Below, one piece after another: positions 54,551 through 64,000 of a DNA stretch of 64,000 nt. This stretch comes from Heliocidaris erythrogramma (Eukaryota; Echinodermata; Echinoidea; Camarodonta; Echinometridae). The notes beneath the pieces were generated by a model, which ran no database searches, was not told the DNA's origin, and worked only from the letters and a program-made list of their open reading frames with translations. Position 1 is the first letter of the stretch. Each line of letters starts with the position of its first letter. The stretch is from positions 11,707,330-11,771,329 of the forward strand of contig CM046870.1 in the NCBI GenBank assembly GCA_025617745.1. The letters run 5' to 3'. The translations under genes were made by a program, and so were the position numbers.

Positions 54551-54900
54551 ATTGCGCTTTGCTGATGCTGGATGCATTTTTTAATAAAGTCATATATTCC
54601 TGATGAAACCCTATGGGCGAAAATTTGAATTCTTTCATCTCTTAACGGTTGTCTTATTCATCATTGACTATTGTGTATTTTTCATCAACCGACGCAGGAC
54701 ACTTATTTTATAGATGAAAAATACACAAAAGTCAATTATTCATCATTGACTTTTGTGTATTTTTCATCAACCGACGCAGGACACTTATTTTATATATATA
54801 TATATATATATATAGATGAAAGAATTCAAATTTTCGCCCATAGGGTTTCATCAGGAATAATGACTTTATTACAAAATGCATCCAGCATCAGCAAAGCTGA
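54551..54900. repeat. inverted repeat with about 85-bp arms and duplicated spacer
   Basis: Arms about 54,551-54,640 and 54,816-54,900 are near-perfect inverses containing TTCCTGATGAAACCC, TATGGGCGAAAATTTGAATT. The spacer has a direct duplication of TTTTTCATCAACCGACGCAG units. The arms contain hammerhead-like core strings (CTGATGA .. CGAAA). Possibly the end of a Penelope-like or other retroelement. Confidence 0.7.
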
Positions 54901-55936
54901 TCGGAAATAGTAATATACAGATATATATATATATATATAATATATATCTGTATATTACTATTTCCGATCATAGGGGGGATCCTAACAATGCGGTTTATTC
55001 CGTCACGATAAAAATTGGGCGTTACGGGGAATTTCAACAATAGGCCGAGATAAAAGGATTCCCCCTATGGCCACGAATAGAGTTATATTATGATGATTAC
55101 AGTCCACTTATTGGCAAAATTATTAAACAAGTAGAACGATTTAATAAATTTCAGTTGGCCTGAAGAAGGGGGAGGCCCCCGAAAATTCGGATTGAATCAA
55201 TTTCACTTGGCAATCAATGTATTTCTACTGTGTTCTACTTTTATATATAATATATACATGTATTATCGCCTTGGATGTTTGCAGCCACATGGACTCAATG
55301 TGTCATTCCACTCTTTTCCACTTACGTAACTTTTTCCGGTAGCATTTTTTATTTTCTCTCTCTCTTTTTCTCTCTTTCTTGTTTTTTCTCTTAATTTTCT
55401 CTTTTCTGGTTTCTTTCTCTGCTTTTCTTTCTTTTCTATTGTCTCTTTCTCTCTGTCTCTCTCTCTCCCTTCTCCCTTCCTCTCTTCTCTCCCAGTGTCT
55501 CCCTTTTCTCTTTCCATACCCTTTTCCCCCTTTCCCCTCTCTCTTCTTTTGTTTTCTTTTGTTTCCTTTATGACGTGTTTCCATTTTTGTGCCTTGGCGC
55601 ATTACTTGGATGCGCACTTTATTTTGACGCTTCTTCAGATATTTTGTTTTCATGTAAAATAAAAGTCTTGTCTTGACAAAGCCCTATGAGCGAAAATTCG
55701 TTATCTCGATCTCACGGACCCCCCCCCCCCCCCCTTTTTGGCGCTGGTTTTTTTTTTTTTTTTGCTTTTTTTTTTTGCTTGTCAGGGAATTATGGAGGGA
55801 AACTTTTTTTTTGTCCCGCTAGTTTTGATAGCTCATTCAGCCAGGATTATTTCATTTTGAAAAGTAGAAACACTGGCCCCCAGTCCCACCCAGTCCTCCC
55901 TCGATTTGGAATGAGAGCTCACCTGAGATACGGGGG
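54901..55936. other. repeat-derived stretch, no gene
   Basis: Contains an AT palindrome near 54,920-54,960, a CTGAAGAAGGGGGAGGCCCC hairpin with following CGAAAATTC near 55,150, a CT-rich block (about 55,345-55,560), a GAGCGAAAATTCG relic near 55,690 and a C15 run near 55,720. No protein supported. Confidence 0.6.
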
Positions 55937-57068
55937 TACACTCTTAAAAATGCGTGGTCAAAAATAACCCCAAACGGGGTTACAAATGACCCCGCATGCG
56001 GGATCAACAATGCACAAACCCCGTGCGTGGTCACATTGACCCCGCCATGCGGGCTCACCCAAAGTAACCACATAGCGTGGTTACATTTCGACCCCGAATG
56101 TGGTCAAAATTTAACCACGATTGCGTGGTCATTTCTACATAACTTGACCCCGCATACTAATGATCATTACCTTAATTATAACCCCGTCAAAACGTACGGG
56201 GTCATTTCTTCCGACCACGCAACGTGGTCATTTCCCGTCGGACGGGGTTGATACTTCTGCCGGATGCGCGTGTACCATCCACGTTTCAAAGATTAAAAAA
56301 AAAGAGGCTAATGTCAAGTCAAGTAATATCATAACATATTTTGTATATTTTGCTCACTATGACCTATAACCTATCCTCTCCTATCGTTTATCATACCCCT
56401 ATCATCCTACTTTAACCCTACTCCTATTGTAGTCTTACATCCTATACCTATATATCCTGAAAACCTTTACTTTATTATATAGGGACTGTATTGCAGTGCT
56501 TGCTAAAAGTGGTTAAAGATTTTAATTTAATTTTCTAATGTAGATTTTTAGATCTTAAACCTAATTACATGTTTGAATATGTACAACATAATAATTAGTA
56601 TACATACATTTTTCATCACATTTCAAAGTGCAATCATTGCATAAAAACTTAAAAATCATGTGTCATTTATATAATAAATTCTGGTTGTTTACGGTTGCTC
56701 ATGGGTATTCAGGATACATCATGAATATTCATGACAATGGCCCAACGTTTAACCAAGTAGAAGTCGGACCAATACTTTGCTGATGAATAAGCAATATTTC
56801 AAATGGTTAGTGATTAACCAGTGAAATTGGAACATTGTAACCAACATATTTTTGGAAATAACCCATATGGTGTTGACCAATCGCATTGGTACATTTTTTG
56901 ACCAGTCCTTTTTTAGAGTGCATTAAAATGACCAGTTTTTGCGAGGTCAAAATGACCACGCAAAAACTGGTCATTTTAATGCAGCGGGAGCATTATTGAT
57001 CGAAAACAACCCCGAAACGTGGTCGAATTTATTCGACCACGTTTCGACCCCGCATTTTTAAGAGTGTA
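55937..57068. mobile_element. iterated-motif inverted-repeat element, GTGGTCA/ACCCCGCA type
   Basis: Ends TACACTCTTAAAAATGCG and its inverse. The first 300 bp and last 150 bp iterate GTGGTCA and ACCCCG(C/A) in both orientations; the centre is AT-rich. 1,132 bp, non-coding. Sequence resembling CTGAGATACGGGGGT occurs on both outer sides. Confidence 0.8.
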
Positions 57069-57510
57069 CATTGAGCAGCCCTGAGATAGGGGGGTGCTTT
57101 CAAAGGGAGGGAACAAGCATACGCTTATTTAGGGTACCTAAATAATACTGAGTGGAGGGGGGGGGGGGGGGGGGAGCCGGGCCGCACGACAAGTCATACA
57201 CGTGGATCCATACCACCACCGGCACCGCAATATCAATCACACGCGAGAATTAGCTGGATATAAAACGCGACTTTTTTAGTCTTTTTGGTCAGTTGGTCTT
57301 GATAGTATCACAAACAATGCGATACGTATCAAGAACTCGCGATACGTATCCATCCAAACAATGCGATACGTATCAAGAATAGCGGGATACGTATCATTTA
57401 ATTCTTTAAATCACGACAAAATTAGGCGATCAGGTACCTCACTTACGTGATTTTATTCTCATCGCATAAACCAAACAATGTTATTATTATCATTATTATC
57501 ATCATCGTCA

Positions 57511-57545
<35 letters not shown>

Positions 57546-57952
57546 TGATTTATTCATTCATTCATTTATTTATCTGGCACTTTCAAAAGAACTAAAACAC
57601 AAATAATAATACATACATGAATACATGATTTTAATGACACTTGCGCACCCGACCAGCTGGCTTTGGTAAGGAACAGGTCATGTCCCACGTACAGGCCTTG
57701 AGCAGTCCTTCCCCCACGTGATCGGGTGCACGAGCATAAAACATAACATAATACCACATTTAAAAATGAAAGATTAGAAGTTCAAACATATACATGCAGC
57801 TTATTTGGGATCATAACAGTAGCCAGACAGAGAGAGAGAAGGAAAAGAGAAAAGACAGGAGAGAGAACGGAATAGGGAAACTGCAAGAAAAATAAGAAGT
57901 TCTGGATCATGACTGAGATGTCATTTGCATAAAATTGTTTGGGTTGTAGGTT
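57069..57952. other. non-coding stretch with palindromic decamers
   Basis: Poly-G near 57,159, four GATACGTATC decamers (57,321-57,395) and an ATT microsatellite (about 57,480-57,545). No gene. Confidence 0.6.
57321..57395. repeat. four GATACGTATC palindromes
   Basis: Perfect 10-bp palindromes at 57,321-57,330, 57,341-57,350, 57,365-57,374 and 57,386-57,395, most preceded by GC or CG, separated by 10-14 bp. Confidence 0.9.
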
Positions 57953-58110
57953 ATGTACACACTACGAAATTAAGGTGCACTAATAGGGTGCAAATTTTGG
58001 AGGAGCATCCGTATATCTACTCGGGTCGGTGGAATCTTGCACCCCTCCGGGTTCGCTTTGCAGAAACCGGAGTTCAAAATAATTGTGCGAGGTTGAATTA
58101 TGCACCCTTC
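57953..58110. mobile_element. short iterated-motif element, GCACCCT type, copy 1
   Basis: Left end TACACACTACGAAATTAAGG with GGTGCAC, AGGGTGCA, TTGCACCCC and ATGCACCCTT on both strands. It matches the right end of the 59,928-60,095 repeat (TACACACTTAAGAAATTATGG). Boundaries approximate. Confidence 0.5.
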
Positions 58111-58315
58111 TATCAGAAGTATTAGTCTTACATATACATATACCCACACCAGCATTGTATATCTCATGAAGTAATACTAAATATTCTAAAGCATAGAAAT
58201 AAAATGAATTAGAAAAAAAAAATCCCTTTCGATCAGTAATCACGCAAAGACTATTAACGTAAACCGGCTTGAAGGCGCTCTGAACAAGGAGTTATCACAG
58301 ATATATAACTCCTTG

Positions 58316-59034
58316 TTATGAACACGATGGCTAAAGAGAGCGGACAAAATATACAGGTCCTCAATTTACCCTCCACAATAGGCCTGTTTACTAAGTGTAT
58401 TTAAATTTATGCATGTTTCTCTCCAGAATCCTTAGCTACCAACTATTTAGTGCATCTGCTATGCATAATAGCATCTCTATGGATGGAATCCACTTTGCAT
58501 AAATTAGTTGTTGCTATGTCGGGCAAGTCTCTGGCAAGCTTTTGAGTCGTCAAGAGCAACTTTTGTCCAGGAAGTATGCATAAAATAAGTAAATAGGTCT
58601 ATTGCTCTGCATGGTAGACAAAAGAACATCCCTTCATAATTTTTCATTTGCTATTATGTAAAATAGGTAGAACAGGTGAATATGCATGTGACACCTGTTG
58701 GACATATTTTTACGTCGTAGCAATGAAGGAATGTTCTTTTGTCTACCAGAGGAATAGACCGCTTCGGTAATATATTCAAATTTTATACATACTTTTCAAA
58801 CAAAGGTTGTTCTTGACAACCTGAAAGCTTGCCGGACATAGCAACAAAAAATGTATGCTTAGTGGATCCCAAGCATTGAGGCTCACTTATAAACAGCAGG
58901 TTAATGAATAGCTCGTCACTAGGTGCTCAGAGAATTATGTGCATAAATCTGTATACATTACAGAAGCGGTCTATTGTGGAAGGTACAATGAGGAGCTGTG
59001 TATTTTGTCCTCTTCTTTGTTCGCCATGTTCATA
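58316..59034. mobile_element. large fold-back element
   Basis: An imperfect palindrome about 720 bp long with its centre near 58,675. Paired segments include GTAGACAAAAGAACAT and ATGTTCTTTTGTCTACC, AGCGGACAAAATA and TATTTTGTCC, and CCCTCCACAATAG and CTATTGTGGAAGG. The arms carry indels, so it is older than the 10.1-kb palindrome. No coding sequence. Confidence 0.7.
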
Positions 59035-59927
59035 GTGAGGCTGACAGCAACCAACGCAGTATTGGTCCTTGTAGGGCTTAAGGCAGGAAAATTTGCATAA
59101 ATTCGCAAATTTAAATTATATGTGGAGGTTATCATGGCTCATTTTGATAGTTTCTTTGTCAAAAAAAGTTATTTGAATAAGAATACGTGGTTACATTGAT
59201 AATTCAGTCAGGATTATATCATTTTAAGTGAAAGTGCTAGTTTTACCATAATTGTTACTGTACTGTCTGCTGATTTGTTATTATGGATAGATTATGGAGT
59301 ACATACATCAAAGTGGAGTACATAGGGGCCTACATAAAAAAGGGTGAGTAGATGTTGCGCATACAAAGTCTTGATATTGCAATTAAAATATGGCAGCCGA
59401 CGGACTGTAATTATAACTAATTATAGGACATTATACATCAGTAAGTCCTAAGTTAACACTAAAAATCCAATAGTTTTTTGTCTTACTCGGTTTTATACCA
59501 AATAACTAACAAATAAGGAGTAACACAGGCACAGATTAATCTTCCCCAAACTTGCCAACGCCAATAAAGGCAAAAGTCTTTTTCTCACACACCGGGCAAG
59601 GTATCAGAGTCATATAACAAGAGAGCAAGATCAGAGGGCAATGTCGCCCTCTTACAACTATAGCCTGGCGTAAATCATCGAAATCGATGGATATCGCCAA
59701 CAAACTAACAACAGCAACAACAATCAGCTTTTACAGTCGTATGAGTGAAACGAGCTGTCGGCCTGTAGACGCCCCAGGCGTGGCTCAAGGATCTCACCGA
59801 GGTCCTCTCATGGCGTTTACTTTACTGCCCGTGTTCCATTCGTGCGTGAATTAGGAAATATCTGCAATAATTTTGTTGTTGTTGTTGATGTTAAGCTGTG
59901 AAGAGAATGGTGATCGATTGCCATCGA
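59035..59927. other. non-coding stretch, no gene seen
   Basis: AT-rich, no repeat or exon recognised. Confidence 0.5.
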
Positions 59928-60095
59928 CGATGCACCCTTTAGGGTGCAGTAATAATCCCAGAGGGTGCCAAAAATGCACCTTACATTTGAACACCCTAGG
60001 GGTACAGATCTGCACCCTAAAGGGTGCTGCTAATGTACCAACGGTCTGCACCCCTATACGGGTGCAAAACTGCACCATAATTTCTTAAGTGTGTA
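59928..60095. mobile_element. short iterated-motif element, GCACCCT type, copy 2
   Basis: GCACCCTTTAGGGTGC and related GCACCCT/AGGGTGC units on both strands. The right end inverts to TACACACTTAAGAAATTATGG. The left end is not clear. Confidence 0.55.
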
Positions 60096-60526
60096 TATAT
60101 GAAATTCTTCCGGTCCTACAAAGCTTCGAGCTATTTAAAAATTTCTTTCTTGAGAACACGTATAATTTTTAGAAAATATTCAATATTCCCTGAGACGGGC
60201 TCAACCCTTCATTGGGGAGACAAACCCTCCCAGACTATTGGAAACATATGAACCGCAGTCTGATGGTTCTCTCCGTAATTGCCTTCAAAGGAACAAATCT
60301 AAACGTCCTCCTCCGACTACCAGACACGTATTACAATATTATCTTCTACTATTTCGCAGCTTATCAAGCCATACAAATATTTAACAAAGTATTAAACAAT
60401 CAAGATTCATCATAAATCATGAATATTCATGACGTCGGTGTCACACAGCTAAACTGGCTATCATCAAACTGGCTATTCGGGGTGACGCATTTTTTTGTTC
60501 GGTCTGTTGTGATGGTTGTCGATCAG

Positions 60527-60666
60527 GGATCTGTTTCATGACAACTTGTTATCAATAACAACTGCCCCATTTCTATGACAAATTTGCTCACACCCAATCA
60601 CATTCAAGGATTTCAGTAGCTTATAACAACTATTGTAACTTTGTTATTGATCATGAAACGGGGCCC
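60527..60666. mobile_element. MITE with GTTTCATGA ends
   Basis: Left CTGTTTCATGACAACTTGTT and right AACAAAG-type / TCATGAAACGGGGCCC are inverted. Shares CAAGGATTTCAGTA and the GGGCCC end with the truncated copy at 11,190-11,273. Confidence 0.65.
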
Positions 60667-61020
60667 TGGTGTCGATCGCGTTGGTGTGACTGGGGTAATT
60701 GTTGGCTACACTGGTACCACGTTTCATCTCTGTTTCTCACAGGATTGATCGAAATGCTATAATATAGATAATCATAGTGTTCAGGAGATATTCCGTGAGC
60801 AAGCAGAGCGTCGGGTTAAAAAAAAACAACACAAAACAAAACAAATACAAACACGGCAATACAACACTAACAACAAAAAACAAATAAACAAACATCACCC
60901 AACCTTGATCATGCTCGTACAAAACTTTTGATGAATCATTATGATTTATTATTAGAATATACACTCCGACAATGCTTCTATTCTTCAAATGGAAACAAAT
61001 GTACGGTAATTAACTAGTAA
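60667..61020. other. non-coding stretch, no gene seen
   Basis: A-rich AAACAAAAC simple sequence. Nothing else noted. Confidence 0.5.
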
Positions 61021-61343
61021 CTGGCGGAAAGAACAGTGTCCCACAGTGTGTTCACAATGTGTTCACATATAGTCGACTCTGTGAAGATGTGATTCATAAT
61101 GTTAAATCGCTCGAATTTAACAGTGTGAAGATGATTTCACACTGTGGGCACCTCTACAGTGTGGTTTACCACAGAGTGTGCACATAGTGATGTTCGATTT
61201 CACAGTGTGAATTTACTCGCTCACAATGTGAAGATGCTATTTACAATGTTAAAACGCTCGAATTTAACAGTGTGAAGATGATTTCATACAGTGTTTCACA
61301 CTGTGAACACACTGTGGGACACTGTGTTCTTTCCGGCAGGGTT
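61021..61343. mobile_element. iterated-motif inverted-repeat element, CACAGTGTG type
   Basis: Ends CTGGCGGAAAGAACAGTGTC and an inverted CCTGCCGGAAAGAACACAGTG. The interior iterates CACAGTGTG, TCACACTGTG and TTCACA in both orientations, including two copies of ATTTAACAGTGTGAAGATGA. About 320 bp, non-coding. Confidence 0.8.
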
Positions 61344-62052
61344 AAATCTACATTAAAATGACAATTTCAACGCAAACTACTTCTTAAGGGTAGTATGTGC
61401 CCAAGTATTTTTAACAGCGGACACGCTTGCTTAACATTAAGTGGAAAGTACGTTATTGATGCCGGATCTGCGAACTCCTCGACAAAAGTAACATTAAAAA
61501 CAAAAATGATAAATATATTAAAGTACAGAAACCCGCACGTAGATGGCGTTGATATTCGGAGCCGAAACAGCGACAACAACATCATAATCGAAAAATAACC
61601 CCTCCCACAATACCCCTTCTATCTTTTTTTTTTATTTTATACTCTGCATGTTTTTTGTTATATTTAAAATTCTGCCATCTCTTACAATTAAGTTATTTTT
61701 TCCTAACTTTATTGATGATCATGAACATTTTCAAACTCTTCATTCTGAATAGATAGTAAACCAACCCACTCGGGTTCCACGTCATGCGTCTTTCCACTGA
61801 AATTCAAAAGTCTATATACCAACATTGTAAACACACATCCCCAGATATGACGTTTGCTATTACTTTGCAATTCTGCAATCACGACCCCCCCCCCCCCCCA
61901 CCCCCAGCTAGAATTCTTTTTTCGCGATTGTCAAAATGAAGAAATAGAAACATTGTCAGATGTGATGGCGTACATAATATTACTGTGGATTGCCTAATTT
62001 AAAAGATGATGCCTTTTGGCACCTTTCTTCGGATGCCCGGGATGTATTATGC
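61344..62052. other. 3' flank of the amylase gene
   Basis: Candidate AATAAA signals on the minus strand lie at 61,708-61,713 and 61,631-61,636. A C15 tract lies near 61,887. No gene. Confidence 0.5.
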
Positions 62053-62977
62053 CTACTTGAAAAACAGAAGAGTCAGGATCATTGAGACCCACGGCAAATT
62101 TGCAACTAGGCGAGATCCGGCCCCGTCAATGTAGAGACAACCCTCGTAATTGCCACGGCCTGAGGTGGCTTCGTGTGTCAATGCGATGATGGCGTCGTAA
62201 TCGATGTGGGAAGGTTCGACGGTGATCTCTGCTGTGCCGTCCGCCGCGACTTCGACGGATATCCCCGAGCAGCCGTCTGATGTCGGGTCCCCGCTGATGA
62301 TATCGCAGTAGGTACCCTCCGGAAGGCCCGTCTGGAGTTCTTGAGTCACGGTCGTCTTCTCGTTGCTTAGAACGAAAAAGGCCTTATCCCCTCGAGAGAA
62401 CGCGATGAAGTTATCGCCGTTGTCCCACCAATTTTCCACCGGCTCTCCAGCCGCAATGTTTCGGAAGCAAACCATATTTCGGATCTCATGCCAGCGGTGT
62501 TCGCAGACCCATCCGCCGTCGCACATGCCTCGGCTGTTGATGACCACGTCGTCGATGTTCCCATTTTCGTCGGACGGGGGTCCCTGGTCGCTGTTTTCGA
62601 ACGCGTAGCTGCTCATGAGTCGAGTGGTGCCGTAGTCCCACGCGAGGGTGAACGCGACGGCTTTCTTGTACGGCAGAGGTTCATTGAAGGCCAGGATATC
62701 TCCGCCGCCGCCGTGGTTGCGCTGGTTGTCGTGGTTCTCTACGAAAACCACAGCGTTCTCACTGGGCATCAAGTTCCACTTTGAATCAAACCCGATGTCC
62801 TCATATTCTCTGGCTGCCTTGTTGCCTCGGCCAAGTAAGGCCATTTCATCGCAATACTTGAACTCGGTGACGTCACCACTCTCGAAGTACTCTGCTGGTT
62901 TGATGGGTTCGGCGTCGTTCCGACCTATGACCTCGTTATAGATCCACGGTCTCCCATCAAATGTGCAGTCATCAAGC
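62053..62977 (-). CDS. alpha-amylase (animal type), last exon
   Basis: Glycoside hydrolase family 13 alpha-amylase, which hydrolyses alpha-1,4-glucan bonds of starch and glycogen and is normally secreted. The 925-nt exon (308 codons including stop) begins after TTATAG| with LDDCTFDGRPWIYNEVIG, which holds the catalytic Glu (E233 of pancreatic amylase). VFVENHDNQRNHGGGG holds the transition-state Asp (D300). TTRLMSSYAF has the chloride-site Arg (R337 equivalent). GWVCEHRWHEIRNMV, NWWDNGDNFIAFSRGD and GLPEGTYCDIISGD match the C-terminal beta domain. Pancreatic amylases end soon after IAIHA; here about 37 residues follow, ending VSMILTLLFFK, a hydrophobic tail. The nucleophile Asp and N-terminal half lie beyond the window. 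Confidence 0.95.
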
Positions 62978-64000
62978 CTATAATGATGATAATAATAATA
63001 CCACCAATATTTATAGGCGAAGGTGAAAGGAAGCTGGAAAAAATGAGGAAATGCTGTATCGGCTACCCAGGGAGACAGCCGTTATTGAAGGACGAGAGAT
63101 GACCACTATACGAGAAAGTTCCTCATCGGTGACAATTATGCGTGACCTTTAACCATTACTGTACTGGGCCATTTCAAATCCATCGTTACTTTTATTTCCG
63201 AGTTGTGTACACTATAATAATGTCCCTTGTTCATGAATCGGGACCTGTTTAGTGGTGGCTTTCTAGTTTTAAAGGCTTTGTGAATTAAAAAAAAATCTTT
63301 GATAAATAAAATATTTTCAAGTTAAAACTAGAAATATCACTGAAGATGATGATTAATACCCCCGCCCCGTGACAACAGCCTTTCTTGACTTTTGGTCGAA
63401 AACTGAGGAAGTAGTTCGATCCGCAAGATTTTTCCGACACATCAAAAAATATGTTGTACACATCTTCCCAGTAAGACCAATGTGTGTACCAAATTTCATG
63501 ACTTTCGGTCAAAAACTGAGGAAGTAGTTCGATCCGCAAGGTGTTTCCTTGATTTTCTGCCATAAATATGCCGTTACCATGGCAACGCAGATTCCGACTC
63601 ATCCGAAAAATATGTCTTGCACATCTTCCCACCAAGACCAATGTGTGTACCAAATTTCATGACTTTCGGTCAAAAACTGAGGAAGTAGTTCGATCCGCAA
63701 GGTGTTTCCTTGATTTTCTGCCATAATTATGCCGTTACCATGGCAACGTAGATTCCGACTCATCCGAAAAATATGTCTTGCACATCTTCTCACGAAGACC
63801 AATGTGTGTACCAAATTTCATGACTTTCGGTCAAAAACTGAGGAAGTAGTTCGATCCGCAAGGTGTTTCCTTGATTTTCTGCCATAAATATGCCGTTACC
63901 ATGGCAACGCAGATTCCGACTCATCCGAAAAATATGTCTTGCACATCTTCCCACCAAGACCAATGTGTGTACCAAATTTCATGACTTCCGGTCAAAAACT
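62978..64000. other. amylase intron with 162-bp tandem repeats
   Basis: Positions 62,978-63,380 show nothing. From about 63,399 to the window end, 162-bp units repeat head to tail. Confidence 0.7.
63399..64000. repeat. tandem repeat, 162-bp period
   Basis: AAAACTGAGGAAGTAGTTCG recurs at about 63,399, 63,511, 63,673, 63,835 and 63,997. The last three periods are exactly 162 bp; the first unit is shortened to 112. Units are over 95% alike. The array runs off the window. Because 162 is a multiple of three, a frame stays open on the minus strand, but I see no evidence that it is a protein. Confidence 0.9.

Noticed and set aside
55263-55653. Lys/Glu/Arg-rich minus-strand frames of 84-116 codons
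   Set aside because: Complement of a TTTCTCTC tract; low-complexity artefact.
63285-63975. Repeated minus-strand frames starting MVHTLVLVGRC
   Set aside because: The 162-bp tandem repeat keeps a frame open by period; no protein family and no splice evidence.

Overview
The window is 64 kb of intron-rich, transposon-rich animal DNA, most likely from a marine invertebrate deuterostome. An echinoderm such as a sea urchin is my best guess. The reasons are abundant TACATGTACATGTA-type simple sequence, a Ty3/gypsy element with one fused gag-pol frame, tRNA-derived SINEs, Kolobok-like and TTAA-duplicating DNA elements, very frequent poly-G/poly-C tracts, and animal genes with GT..AG introns. Nothing bacterial, phage or CRISPR-like is present.

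Three host genes are visible, all on the minus strand. (1) Positions 2,989-19,674 hold a complete gene for a mu-crystallin / ornithine cyclodeaminase family protein (CRYM-like). I rebuilt eight coding positions from splice sites and reading phase, giving 321 codons plus stop. One exon is present as two tandem, equal-length (151 nt), phase-identical versions at 12,689-12,839 and 12,988-13,138. They encode alternative versions of the same 50-residue segment and look like mutually exclusive exons. (2) Positions 36,943-46,095 hold the 3' part of a gene for an acidic, charged, coiled-coil-like protein that I do not recognise. Seven exons are visible, and the last contains a frame break. (3) Positions 62,053-62,977 are the last exon of an animal alpha-amylase gene whose C-terminus is extended by a hydrophobic, GPI-signal-like tail.

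Between and inside these genes lie mobile elements. Positions 21,581-32,540 are a full-length LTR retrotransposon: two 198-bp LTRs about 3% apart, an AAGT target duplication, a tRNA-Ser-like primer site and a gag-pol broken by one nonsense codon and one 2-nt frameshift. Its pol carries a PHD-like finger between RNase H and integrase. Its 3' half is swollen by nested SINEs, tRNA-like sequence and a 1.55-kb element with long inverted repeats and an 8-bp target duplication. Positions 49,601-53,875 are a Kolobok-like TTAA element with THAP-domain remains and a second TTAA element nested inside. Intron and intergenic DNA also carry many short inverted-repeat elements (Harbinger-like, Tigger-like, fold-back), a 129-bp-arm near-perfect palindrome and several satellites.

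A recurrent pattern in the second half is a class of inverted-repeat elements whose bodies are filled with one short motif iterated on both strands: GCAGTACT, TGTGGTA, CCGAAGGTT, GTGGTCA/ACCCCGCA, GCACCCT and CACAGTGTG. The motif differs from element to element while the layout stays the same. This pattern and the CRYM exon pair are the two observations I would follow first.
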